NCBI GenBank assembly: GCA_050732695.1
Contig: JBOHRL010000094.1
Span: forward strand, 62,001-126,000
DNA: 64,000 nucleotides
Reading direction: 5' to 3'
Origin: JBFFZF01 sp050732695
Lineage (GTDB): Bacteria; Gemmatimonadota; Gemmatimonadetes; Longimicrobiales; RSA9
The position numbers were made by a program, and so were the translations under genes. Below are positions 49,602 to 57,208 of this stretch, piece after piece. The notes beneath the pieces were generated by a model. The model worked only from the letters and a program-made list of their open reading frames with translations. It ran no database searches and was not told the origin of the DNA. The stretch's first letter is position 1; every line of letters starts with the position of its first letter.

Positions 49602-50909
49602 TCAGTCTCTCAACGTAACAGGTCTGCTGCGGCTGTACTCGACTGCGAAACGGATGGTCTCCCACTCGGGAAGCCCGTACCAGAAGACCGTCCATTGTTC
49701 GTCCTTCAACGCGCCATCCGAGTTCGCGAAGTAGAACTCGTTGATTGCGTTGCCGCGGCGTGAACGCCAGAAGAGCTGCGGGTTCTCGGCGCGCATGACC
49801 TGCCAGATCGCGCGGCCCAGACCCTCGCCCTGTGCGTCATCGCTGACCATGAACTTGTCCATGTACGCAAGACTGCGCTCGCGCGTCAGCACGATGCCGG
49901 CGCGGTAATGTTCGCTGAAATAGATGCGATACGGCTTTGTTACTTCAAAGTAATCGTCGTGCAACTTCCGGCCGAAGCTCGATTCGATCAGATCGCGCAA
50001 GCGCTCGACATCGACTTTCTTCCATGATGCATGAGTGACGATGCGTTCGCCGCGACGCACGAGTGTACCGGAGCCGCGGTGCGTGAACAGCTCCTTCGTC
50101 ATCTCGTCCGGGCGAGTAATGGAAAGCGAGCTGGAGGGCGGTAGCTGCATGAGCAGGTCGTGGATCTGCTCGATCTTGACGCGCATCCCCGAGTGCAACC
50201 ACGGCTGGCCCATGAGCGATTCGTACTCCGTGCTCAGGTTGATCGAGTCGATCACCTTGCCGCGCGCATCGAGCAGTCCACCCGTTCCCGTGAGGAAAAT
50301 GATCTTGTAGGGTTGAAGCCGCTTGACCAGTTCGTTCGCGGCCCAGTCTGCATTGACGTTGACGATCTGACCGGCAGCGGTCTCGCCGAGTGACGCAATC
50401 ACGGGAATCGAGCCGACCGCGATCGCCGCGTCGATCGAGGACGTGTGCACGCGTGTGACTCTCCCGACCAGGCCGTACTTGCGCCGGCCGAGGTAGTTGC
50501 ATTCGAAGACGCCGGACAGGATCGATGTTGAACGGACACCCTCTGCCTGGAGCGCCTCGACGAGCCGGAGATTCTCGACCTGAAAGACTCGCCGCACGAC
50601 GGCCAGCCCTTCGCCACTCGTGTATCGCAACCCATCCACCAGCCGCTTGTCGATCCCCGCGCCGGCCATCGCCTCGTCGAGCTGAGGACCGGCACCGTGC
50701 AGAACGATCGGTGTCAGGCCGACCTGCTGGAGGAACGCGAGTGAGGATACGAGTGCGTCGAGTTCATCGCGCAGCACCGCGCCACCGACTTTGACAACCG
50801 CGAAACGAGCCGCATCGACTTGCGAGAACCGCTTGAGGTAGAGCTGGATCTCGCGCGCACTCGCCATGTTCGAGAGCAACCGAACGATCGTGGGACGCAT
50901 GTCCTTCAT
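49602..50909 (-). CDS. Bifunctional N-acetylglutamate kinase/synthase (NAGS/K)
   Basis: This 435-residue protein joins an amino-acid-kinase domain ('AVVKVGGAVLRDELDALVSS', 'PIVLHGAGPQLDEAMAGAGI', 'NVNADWAANELVKRLQPYKI') to a C-terminal GNAT acetyltransferase ('YRIYFSEHYRAGIVLTRERS', 'AYMDKFMVSDDAQGEGLGRA'). This is the ArgA/ArgB fusion known from Xanthomonas and some other bacteria. It would catalyse the first two steps of arginine synthesis from glutamate. No other arg gene is nearby. The gene is well supported; the cofactor residues look intact. Confidence 0.92.
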   Translation of the reverse strand: MKDMRPTIVRLLSNMASAREIQLYLKRFSQVDAARFAVVKVGGAVLRDELDALVSSLAFLQQVGLTPIVLHGAGPQLDEAMAGAGIDKRLVDGLRYTSGEGLAVVRRVFQVENLRLVEALQAEGVRSTSILSGVFECNYLGRRKYGLVGRVTRVHTSSIDAAIAVGSIPVIASLGETAAGQIVNVNADWAANELVKRLQPYKIIFLTGTGGLLDARGKVIDSINLSTEYESLMGQPWLHSGMRVKIEQIHDLLMQLPPSSSLSITRPDEMTKELFTHRGSGTLVRRGERIVTHASWKKVDVERLRDLIESSFGRKLHDDYFEVTKPYRIYFSEHYRAGIVLTRERSLAYMDKFMVSDDAQGEGLGRAIWQVMRAENPQLFWRSRRGNAINEFYFANSDGALKDEQWTVFWYGLPEWETIRFAVEYSRSRPVTLRD

Positions 50910-51349
50910 GTCAGCTCAATACCTCCGCATTTCCGTTCTCGAGATGAGAGTCGGTCCGCTCTCCATGCGAACGAACCTGTCACACGATGCACTCGCCCTG
51001 TGCCGCGCGGTGCCGGATTTCGTGCGCGCTGTCGCCCCGTACATCGGCCACAGGACGCTCGCGCGGGCACCAGCACTTCGGCCGGAGCGCGCGCGAGTGG
51101 TCAGACCTGTTCGGGTACGCCGCCGGTGCGTTCCCTGGAATATGCATGCTGCACGTTTCATCCTCCATGGTCCCGCGCTGGCGGGTGATCGGCGGGAGCG
51201 GCCAGCTGCGGGCCGCCGTGTCCGTGCATGCAGGGCCGGCCGGGGACCGGAGCCGCGCCACGAGCGTGGTTCATGAACTCTGGCGAGCGTACATTGTTCC
51301 TCGCATGTGACGGCACCTTCGAAGGCAACGGACCGCTGAGGAAAGGAAT
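50910..51349. other. 440-base region with no supportable gene
   Basis: It lies between the divergent NAGS/K gene and the truncated methyltransferase. Frames on both strands are short and Arg-rich without recognisable motifs. A purine-rich ribosome site (AGGAAAGGA, 51339-51347) at the right end belongs to the next frame. Promoters for both flanking genes should lie here. Confidence 0.45.
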
Positions 51350-51583
51350 ATGGGCGTCACCTCGCATCTGCACATTGCACTGGACGAGTACGATGCCAGG
51401 ATTCGCACGTTCGTCTCCGACCATGAGACGATGCTGGAGGTCACTGCTCGCGCGCTCACGCTTGTCGAGGCCACGACGCCGACGGTCGTCCGCCTCGGCA
51501 CCGGCGCTCTTGCAGCGGCGTGTCTCCGCATTCGCCCGGACGCCCGCCCCGTCCTTGCCGCGTTCCGGAGAAGATCTGCATGA
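51350..51583 (+). pseudogene. Truncated class I methyltransferase (N-terminal part only)
   Basis: The 77 codons begin with ATG after AGGAAAGGA, a strong ribosome site. 'MGVTSHLHIALDEYDARIRT', 'FVSDHETMLEVTARALTLV' and 'TPTVVRLGTGALAAACLRI' match the start of a SAM-dependent methyltransferase. Motif I looks shortened (GTGALA instead of GTGTGALA) and everything after it is missing. It ends with a TGA near 51,583, just before the start of the permease. It is a deletion remnant, with the permease gene perhaps at the breakpoint. Confidence 0.65.
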
Positions 51584-51603
51584 GCAGGTCGCGGAGGTCC
51601 CTC

Positions 51604-54024
51604 ATGGATTCCTTCCGTCAGGACATGCTCTTCGCACTGCGCAGCTTCGTGCGAGCGCCGTTGTTTTCGATGACTCTGCTGCTGACACTGGGCGTGACGC
51701 TGGCCGCTGCGATCACGACGTTCGGCGTTGTCGATTCGGTCCTCGTGCGGCCGCTCCCGTTGAACGCGCCGGATCGCGTATTCGTCGGTTGGACGAACGA
51801 TGAGGCGAGGGGCTTCGAGCATTTTCCGTTCCCGCCGGCTGTTGTCGATGCCCTGCCGGACAACCTGTCGACCATCGAGGCGGCTGGGGCCATCGCGTAC
51901 TTCGGCACATTCGAGTGGCTTATGGAGGCGGGTGGTGGCGCGGAGGTGATGAGACTCGCCGCCATAACAGGGGATTTCTTTGGTGCACTGGGTGCGTCTG
52001 CGGCCGCCGGTGAGCTGCCGGACGAGTTCGTACAGAGCCGTGATGAGCAGGCGCCACTGGTGCTGAGCCATGCGTACTGGCAGAGGCGATTCGGGGGTGC
52101 GCCCGTCATCGGCAGAACGGTCCGGATCCAGGACCAGTCGTACGAGGTCCGCGGCGTCGGGCCCGAAGATCTGCATTTTCCGGAAGGCGTGGACGCGTGG
52201 GCGCCGTTCCCTTCAGCGATTCTCGAAGGGCCTGCGGGCGATAGTCCGTTGTTCGATGTCGTCGTGCGCTTGAAGCAGGGCGTGACCATCGCCGCGGCCC
52301 GCGTCGAGATGGAGCGGACAGTGCGACAGCTCTACACGGAACTGGCGGGCATGGATGCATCGCGTCACACGCTGACGCTTCAGCCGTTGAAGCAGATTCT
52401 GACAGGCGATGCCCGACCGTGGCTGCGTGCGGTTGGGCTTCTCGTCGCTGTACTGCTGTTTGTTGCGCTTCTGAATGCGACCGTGTTGTTGCTGATCCGG
52501 GGGCTCGACCGCGCACGCGAAATAGCAGTCCGGTATGCCGCGGGAGCAACGCGAGGCAGGCTGCTGCGCCAGGTCGCGACGGAGAATCTGTTGCTGATGG
52601 CAGCGGCGTGTCTCGTTGCCGTGGTCGCCGCCGCGTGGGCACTCGATCTTCTGCGTGCATCGGCGCCGCCCGGATTACCGCGAGCCGGTGGCATCCGGCT
52701 CGACCTTCGTTCCGCGGGATTCGCTGCATTGGCGGGCCTCGTGATGACGACGGTTCTCAGCACGGCGGTCGCGTTCACGGCATGCCGGCGCGACCCGTCG
52801 AGACTGCTGCGGAGCGGCGCGCGATCCGTGGGCAACGCGGGCGCGCGGTTGAGGGATGTCCTCGTAGCCGGGCAGATCGCAATGACGGTCGTCGTACTGG
52901 GCGCCGCCGGTGTCGTCGCGCGAAGCCTCTACAACCTGTCTGCGCTCGAGACGGGTTTCGCGACCGAGTCACTCGTGCTCGCCGAGATCGCATTGCCTGC
53001 GGCACTCTATCCTGACGGCGCCGCGAATCGACGTGCGTTCCGCGAAATCATTCCTGCCGTCGAAGCCATGCCGGGTGTACAAAGCGCGAGCGGCCTGCTC
53101 TCGGATCCATTCCCGGGCACCATGTGGAACCTTGCGCTGACCGCCGAAGGGCAGGACGCGATTGCGGCCGGTGCGAATCCGGTGATTAACTACGAAGCGG
53201 TCGACGAGGCGTACTTCACGACGCTCGCGCCGCGGATTCTCCGAGGCCGGGGCATCGACGAGCGGGACCGTTCCGGTGCCCCCCTCACGGTCGTCATCAA
53301 TCTGACTCTCGCCTCGCTCTTCTGGCCCGGTATCGAGCCACTCGGCAAGCGGTTGAAGTTCGGCGGCGCACATTCGCCTGACGAGTGGCGCACCGTCGTG
53401 GGCGTCGTCGAGGACATCCGCTACATGTCCTTCGAGGAAATCCAGCCAACCATCTACTTCAGTTACGATCAGGGCATGTCCGTCCTCGCGCCCCGGTACC
53501 TTGCCATCCGCATGGCCGGCGTTCGGCCCGGCATCGAGGCACTGAAAGCGGTCGTGCAGCAAGTCGCCGCCGGCGCCGTGGTGCTGGAAGCGCCCGCGAT
53601 GGGTGAACTCCTGCAACGACCGCTTGCACGCCCCAGGTTTCACACGCTGTTATTGAGTTGCTTCGCTGCGACTGCTCTGGCACTCACGGCCATTGGCGTC
53701 TACGGCAGCCTGGGCACGACCGTACGCCAACGGCGCAGCGAGCTTGCCATTCGTCTCGCGCTCGGTGCCCGGCCGACCCAGCTGCGCGCACTCGTTCTGC
53801 GACGCGCCGGATGGATGGCCGCGGCGGGTCTCGCAGTGGGCACAGCCGCCGCCGTTCTCGTGCTGCGGATCATTGCTTCGCTTCTTTACGGCGTAGAACC
53901 GGCCGATCCTGCAACCCTCGGAACCGTCGCCGTCCTGATTCTTGTCACAGCCACCGTGGCTGCATGGATTCCGGCCCACAGCGCGACCGCGACGGATCCC
54001 AATTCGGTGCTCCGCGCCGAATGA
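51604..54024 (+). CDS. Large FtsX/MacB-type ABC permease (ADOP-like), two permease halves
   Basis: This protein of about 806 residues has the ADOP layout: an N-terminal span ('PLFSMTLLLTLGVTLAAAIT') and periplasmic MacB-PCD domain, a cluster of spans around residues 285-420, then a second span-periplasmic-span block ('PRFHTLLLSCFAATALALTA' near the end). The second half repeats the first ('VEDIRYMSFEEIQPTIYFSY'). Such proteins lack their own ATPase domain. The start at 51604 has GGAGG upstream; an in-frame ATG at 51580 is an alternative. No PadR gene is adjacent here, unlike its paralogue at 57209-59971. Confidence 0.88.
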   Translation: MDSFRQDMLFALRSFVRAPLFSMTLLLTLGVTLAAAITTFGVVDSVLVRPLPLNAPDRVFVGWTNDEARGFEHFPFPPAVVDALPDNLSTIEAAGAIAYFGTFEWLMEAGGGAEVMRLAAITGDFFGALGASAAAGELPDEFVQSRDEQAPLVLSHAYWQRRFGGAPVIGRTVRIQDQSYEVRGVGPEDLHFPEGVDAWAPFPSAILEGPAGDSPLFDVVVRLKQGVTIAAARVEMERTVRQLYTELAGMDASRHTLTLQPLKQILTGDARPWLRAVGLLVAVLLFVALLNATVLLLIRGLDRAREIAVRYAAGATRGRLLRQVATENLLLMAAACLVAVVAAAWALDLLRASAPPGLPRAGGIRLDLRSAGFAALAGLVMTTVLSTAVAFTACRRDPSRLLRSGARSVGNAGARLRDVLVAGQIAMTVVVLGAAGVVARSLYNLSALETGFATESLVLAEIALPAALYPDGAANRRAFREIIPAVEAMPGVQSASGLLSDPFPGTMWNLALTAEGQDAIAAGANPVINYEAVDEAYFTTLAPRILRGRGIDERDRSGAPLTVVINLTLASLFWPGIEPLGKRLKFGGAHSPDEWRTVVGVVEDIRYMSFEEIQPTIYFSYDQGMSVLAPRYLAIRMAGVRPGIEALKAVVQQVAAGAVVLEAPAMGELLQRPLARPRFHTLLLSCFAATALALTAIGVYGSLGTTVRQRRSELAIRLALGARPTQLRALVLRRAGWMAAAGLAVGTAAAVLVLRIIASLLYGVEPADPATLGTVAVLILVTATVAAWIPAHSATATDPNSVLRAE

Positions 54025-54173
54025 TCCACGGTAGAACGCGGGGGTCCCATCCCTCGTGAATCGCTGGAGCATCCCCTGGATCTGAACGTTCCGGTACAGT
54101 TCATCCAGGGGAACGGAGAACGTGAGGTGCTTGCAACCAATGGCGGGGCTCGACACAGGTACCGTCCCGGAAC

Positions 54174-54284
54174 GTGGGCCTCGTCGTCTGCGGCCACACG
54201 CACGTGCAATTCGACCGCAGCATCGGACGCACGCGCGTTGTGAACGTGCGTTATTCGAAAGTCGAACCAATAGCTGTCATGTGA
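54174..54284 (+). pseudogene. Metallophosphoesterase C-terminal remnant
   Basis: The frame reads 'GLVVCGHTHVQFDRSIGRTR' followed by 'VVNVRYSKVEP' and a stop. The 'GHTH' motif with 'QFDR' is the metal-binding end of calcineurin-like phosphoesterases. The catalytic N-terminal domain is absent. The remnant lies between the permease and the PEBP gene. Confidence 0.5.
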
Positions 54285-54306
54285 TCCCGAACGCCGGAGG
54301 ACAACC

Positions 54307-54780
54307 ATGCCGTTCGAGCTCGTGTCGCCATCGTTTCGCCAGGGCGCTGAAATCCCCGCGTTGTACACGTGCGATGGTGAGGACCGATCGCCAGCCCTGT
54401 CCTGGTCCGGTGCTCCATCCGGTGCGCGGAGTCTTGCACTGATCGTCGATGATCCGGACGCGCCGGATCCGGACGCGCCGCAGATGACCTGGGTGCACTG
54501 GGTCCTGTACGACATACCTCCCAACGCGACATCTCTGTCCGAGGCCATGTCCGCCCCAAAGCTGCCCGCAGGTGCTCGAGACGGGATCAATGACTGGAAG
54601 CGGACCGGCTACGGAGGCCCCTGCCCGCCCATCGGACGCCACCGCTACTTCCACAAACTGTACGCCCTCGATCGGATGCTCGGCGACCTCGGCCGCCCGA
54701 CCAAAGCCCAGCTCGAATCCGCGATGCAGGGCCACATCCTGGACATGGCCGAACTGATGGGGACTTACCAGAAGCGCTGA
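54307..54780 (+). CDS. YbhB/YbcL family (PEBP, Raf-kinase-inhibitor-like) protein
   Basis: This 157-residue protein has the PEBP ligand pocket: 'YTCDGEDRSPALSWSGAPSG', 'LALIVDDPDAPD', 'WVHWVLYDIPPNATSL' and 'GYGGPCPPIGRHRYFHKLYA' (the DPDAP and GxxPPxGxHxY motifs). The bacterial family has no well-defined general role; some members bind phospholipid-like ligands. Its length is normal. The ATG follows CGGAGGA. It stands alone, downstream of the metallophosphoesterase remnant. Confidence 0.93.
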   Translation: MPFELVSPSFRQGAEIPALYTCDGEDRSPALSWSGAPSGARSLALIVDDPDAPDPDAPQMTWVHWVLYDIPPNATSLSEAMSAPKLPAGARDGINDWKRTGYGGPCPPIGRHRYFHKLYALDRMLGDLGRPTKAQLESAMQGHILDMAELMGTYQKR

Positions 54781-54923
54781 CGGACCGGGTACCATTATCC
54801 AAAGTCGGCTCATCGCCCTATCGGAAACCGCCTGGAACCGCGGCAACCCACCCCGGCCGGCCGTCGCCGGCAGCGGAAATCGATTGCTGAATGGGTCCAT
54901 TGTAACAAGTGGTACCCGGTCCG

Positions 54924-55910
54924 TCAGCCGTGCTCGAGGAACCATGCGACGGTGGGTGGCAGACCTTCGTCGAGCGAACGCGGTTGCCACCCGAATTCGC
55001 GGGCTGCCAGCTCGTGCGAATGTAGCCAGCGGCGATGGTGGGCGACACGAACGGCTTCGCGATTGGTTGTGAACCGTTTGCGTGTGAGGCGGGACACGAG
55101 GTCGGCGAACAAGGCCGGAACGGCAACAGCGCGGGCGGGCAGACGCAGCGGCGGAGGCCGGCGGCGAGCGAGGCGGGCCACGCGTTCGGCGAAATCGTTG
55201 ATGCTGGCGGGCTCCCCGGAAAGGACGTAGGTCGCGCCGATCGTTCCAGCATCGCATACCGCAAGCAGACCATCGACCACGTCATCGACATGAACGTGTG
55301 AGAGCCAGGCAGGATCCGTGAGAAGTGCAGGCACGCGGCCGCGAATGAGATCGCGAATGAATCTTCCGTTCGGACCCTGATCGCCCGGACCATAGACGTT
55401 CGCCGGACACGCAATCGTGAGCGGGACTCCGCGCTGTTGTGCTGCGCGCGCGGCATGGTGCGCTTCGGTCTTCGTGCGATGGTACACGCTCGGGTACGGT
55501 CCATCCCACGATGAGTTCTCATCGCCGAGCCCGTTCTCGACCGGACCGAGTGCGACCGTGGACGATACGTGAACCGCGCGCGGGACTCCGACGCGCGCGC
55601 ATTCCTCGAGGAAGCAGCGGGTTCCGCCGATGTTGATACGCTCCATGGTGCGCACATCGATGGGTCCGATGTCGTAATGGCCGGCGAGATGGACGGCGAG
55701 GTCGGCGCCGGAAAGGCCTTTGTGGAGAGCGATCGAGTCCGTGATCTCGCCCGGGATCAGCTCGGCGCCGAGCGCTTCGAGGAACAGGGCGCGTGCCGTG
55801 TCGCGCGAGAGGCACCGCAGCCGGTCGCCCCTTTTCGCGAGAGCGCGCGCGAAGCGGCTCCCGATGAAACCCGTGGCTCCCGTCAGGAAGACCGTCCGCC
55901 CGGACGGCAC
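54924..55910 (-). CDS. NAD-dependent epimerase/dehydratase (extended SDR)
   Basis: This 328-residue Rossmann protein has 'FLTGATGFIGSRFARALAKR' (GxxGxxG), the active-site Ser/Tyr/Lys set (Ser117 in 'VHVSSTVALG', Tyr143 and Lys147 in 'VYHRTKTEAH') and 'PANVYGPGDQGPNGRFIRDL' in the substrate half. Such enzymes reduce or epimerise sugar nucleotides, dihydroflavonol-type compounds or sterols; the exact substrate is unknown. The EF-Tu-D2-like gene upstream ends 20 bases before its start, so they may form a leftward pair. Confidence 0.9.
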   Translation of the reverse strand: MPSGRTVFLTGATGFIGSRFARALAKRGDRLRCLSRDTARALFLEALGAELIPGEITDSIALHKGLSGADLAVHLAGHYDIGPIDVRTMERINIGGTRCFLEECARVGVPRAVHVSSTVALGPVENGLGDENSSWDGPYPSVYHRTKTEAHHAARAAQQRGVPLTIACPANVYGPGDQGPNGRFIRDLIRGRVPALLTDPAWLSHVHVDDVVDGLLAVCDAGTIGATYVLSGEPASINDFAERVARLARRRPPPLRLPARAVAVPALFADLVSRLTRKRFTTNREAVRVAHHRRWLHSHELAAREFGWQPRSLDEGLPPTVAWFLEHG

Positions 55911-55930
55911 GATGCGGTCGCGACTTCCGG

Positions 55931-56275
55931 TCAGCTGCCGGCCAGGCCGGCGAACCAGCCGATCGCGACCTGTTCGTCACCCGTCCCTGCGTCGTGCGCG
56001 GAGATCACGATGTCGAGTTCCTTCGTCTGTTCGAGTCGCTGCTGGGTCTGGCGCCCGCCGATCACCGAATGGTCGGCAATCGTGACCGTGCGCTCCCGCC
56101 CGGCCGGGCCCTCGAGCCGAAGTTTCTTCCCGGGCGAAACATCCCTGATCGACGGCTGCCCTGCGACCAACCGCAGCCGCAGCATGTGTCCGCGCAGTGG
56201 GATTGCAAACGAATCCGAAACCCGGAATCGTGCTGTGCCGGTCGCGTTGCTGCTGCTCGAGTCGTTGCGTGCCAT
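55931..56275 (-). CDS. Small conserved-looking protein with beta-barrel (EF-Tu domain 2-like) core
   Basis: This 114-residue protein is predicted to be mostly beta: 'RFRVSDSFAIPLRGHMLRLR', 'SPGKKLRLEGPAGRERTVTI', 'HSVIGGRQTQQRLEQTKELD', 'IVISAHDAGTGDEQVAIGWF'. The order of strands and the 'PLRGHMLRLRL' segment resemble the second domain of translation GTPases, but there is no GTPase domain. Function unknown. It is the first gene of a leftward pair with the epimerase. Confidence 0.65.
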   Translation of the reverse strand: MARNDSSSSNATGTARFRVSDSFAIPLRGHMLRLRLVAGQPSIRDVSPGKKLRLEGPAGRERTVTIADHSVIGGRQTQQRLEQTKELDIVISAHDAGTGDEQVAIGWFAGLAGS

Positions 56276-56356
56276 GATTGGACGATCTGACCCCGTTGCA
56301 GCGTTGTGTTCGGCCGCGCCCCCGAAGAGCCCTGAGGGTAGCGGGCCCGGACAGGG

Positions 56357-56426
56357 GCGTCAATCAACGCCGGAAGGCGTCCAACAACGCCGGAATGCAT
56401 CCATCAACGCCGGAAGGCGTCCATCG
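56357..56426. repeat. 20-base tandem repeat, 3.5 units
   Basis: Units are GCGTCAATCAACGCCGGAAG, GCGTCCAACAACGCCGGAAT and GCATCCATCAACGCCGGAAG, followed by a half unit GCGTCCATCG. It lies upstream of the promoter of the cold-shock gene and downstream of the start of the leftward gene, so it could be regulatory, but may simply be slippage. Confidence 0.88.
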
Positions 56427-56512
56427 AGCCGCGCTGGCGGCACGCCGTGCGCGGATGAGGACCATCCTGCAATTGAATGCGCGCCATCATCGTCTCCTTG
56501 CATCGACCTTTC

Positions 56513-56541
56513 TTGACTTTGCCCGGTGAGGGGCGTAATTT
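56513..56541 (+). promoter_or_regulatory. Predicted sigma-70 promoter of the cold-shock gene
   Basis: TTGACT (56513-56518) and TAATTT (56536-56541) are separated by 17 bases. The predicted transcript would have a 5' leader of about 220 bases, long enough for the kind of structured leader that makes cspA mRNA temperature-responsive in other bacteria. A second TATCTT-like -10 at about 56590 has no good -35. Confidence 0.45.
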
Positions 56542-56770
56542 GGCCCGCGTTCCGGCTGAATCGCTGTACCTGGCTGTGTTACGGTGTGGTATCTTTGCAT
56601 GCTGGCAGCAACATTGATCGACGGGCAGCGGGACCTGCGGCTACACGCGTGGGTCCCTTTTTGCATGCGCCCCGCGCGGCGCCGAACGCGCGGACAGGTC
56701 GGTCTCAGGGTACGGCCAATCGCTCCGGACCCTCGACACACCTTCACACCGTCAGGCAAGGAGTAGAGCG

Positions 56771-57106
56771 ATGGCTCGTGTCTCTGGTACCGTGAAGTGG
56801 TTCTCGCAGGAAAAGGGCTACGGCTTCCTACAGCGCGAAGGGGCGGCGGATGTCTTCGTGCACTACAGCGCGATCGATGGCTCGGGCTTCAAGGTCCTCT
56901 ACGAAGGAGAACCGGTCGAGTTCGATGTGATCGAGGAGGCGAAGGGCCCGAAGGCCGCGAACGTCGTGCGTTTGAATCCGCCGGCACAGGCGCCCCGCCG
57001 TGGGCCTGGCGCTGGTGGCGGCTTCAATCAGGACCGCTCGATGAGCGGCGGCGCCGGTGGCAACCGAGGCGGTGGCATGGGCCGCCGCCCGGAGAACCGC
57101 TACTAG
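56771..57106 (+). CDS. Cold-shock protein (CspA family) with Gly/Arg-rich tail
   Basis: The first ~70 residues are a canonical cold-shock domain: 'SGTVKWFSQEKGYGFLQREG' (RNP1 KGYGF), 'DVFVHYSAI' (RNP2-like VFVHY) and 'VEFDVIEEAKGPKAANV'. The last ~40 residues are Gly/Arg-rich ('RRGPGAGGGFNQDRSMSGGA'), an RNA-binding type of tail not found in E. coli CspA. It would bind single-stranded nucleic acid as an RNA chaperone. The ATG follows AAGGAG. A hairpin terminator follows the gene. Confidence 0.93.
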   Translation: MARVSGTVKWFSQEKGYGFLQREGAADVFVHYSAIDGSGFKVLYEGEPVEFDVIEEAKGPKAANVVRLNPPAQAPRRGPGAGGGFNQDRSMSGGAGGNRGGGMGRRPENRY

Positions 57107-57145
57107 GCTTCGCGAAACGGCCGCCTGCGCAGCGGTCTCGCAACG

Positions 57146-57181
57146 ACGCGCCCGCAGCCATCGAGGTTGCGGGCGCGTTTC
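57146..57181 (+). terminator. Intrinsic terminator after the cold-shock gene
   Basis: ACGCGCCCGCA (57146-57156) pairs perfectly with TGCGGGCGCGT (57168-57178) around an 11-base loop and runs into TTT. It lies between the convergent ends of the cold-shock gene and the permease gene. Confidence 0.72.
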
Positions 57182-57208
57182 ATCACCTTCCCCCGTCATG
57201 GTGCGCGG

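Larger units (their letters stand above)
56276..56770. other. 495-base region: 20-base repeats, promoter and long leader of the cold-shock gene
   Basis: It holds three full and one partial copy of a 20-base repeat (56357-56426), a sigma-70-like promoter (56513-56541) and then ~230 bases before the cold-shock start. Short frames in the region do not look like genes. A promoter for the leftward pair also must lie at the left end. Confidence 0.6.
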
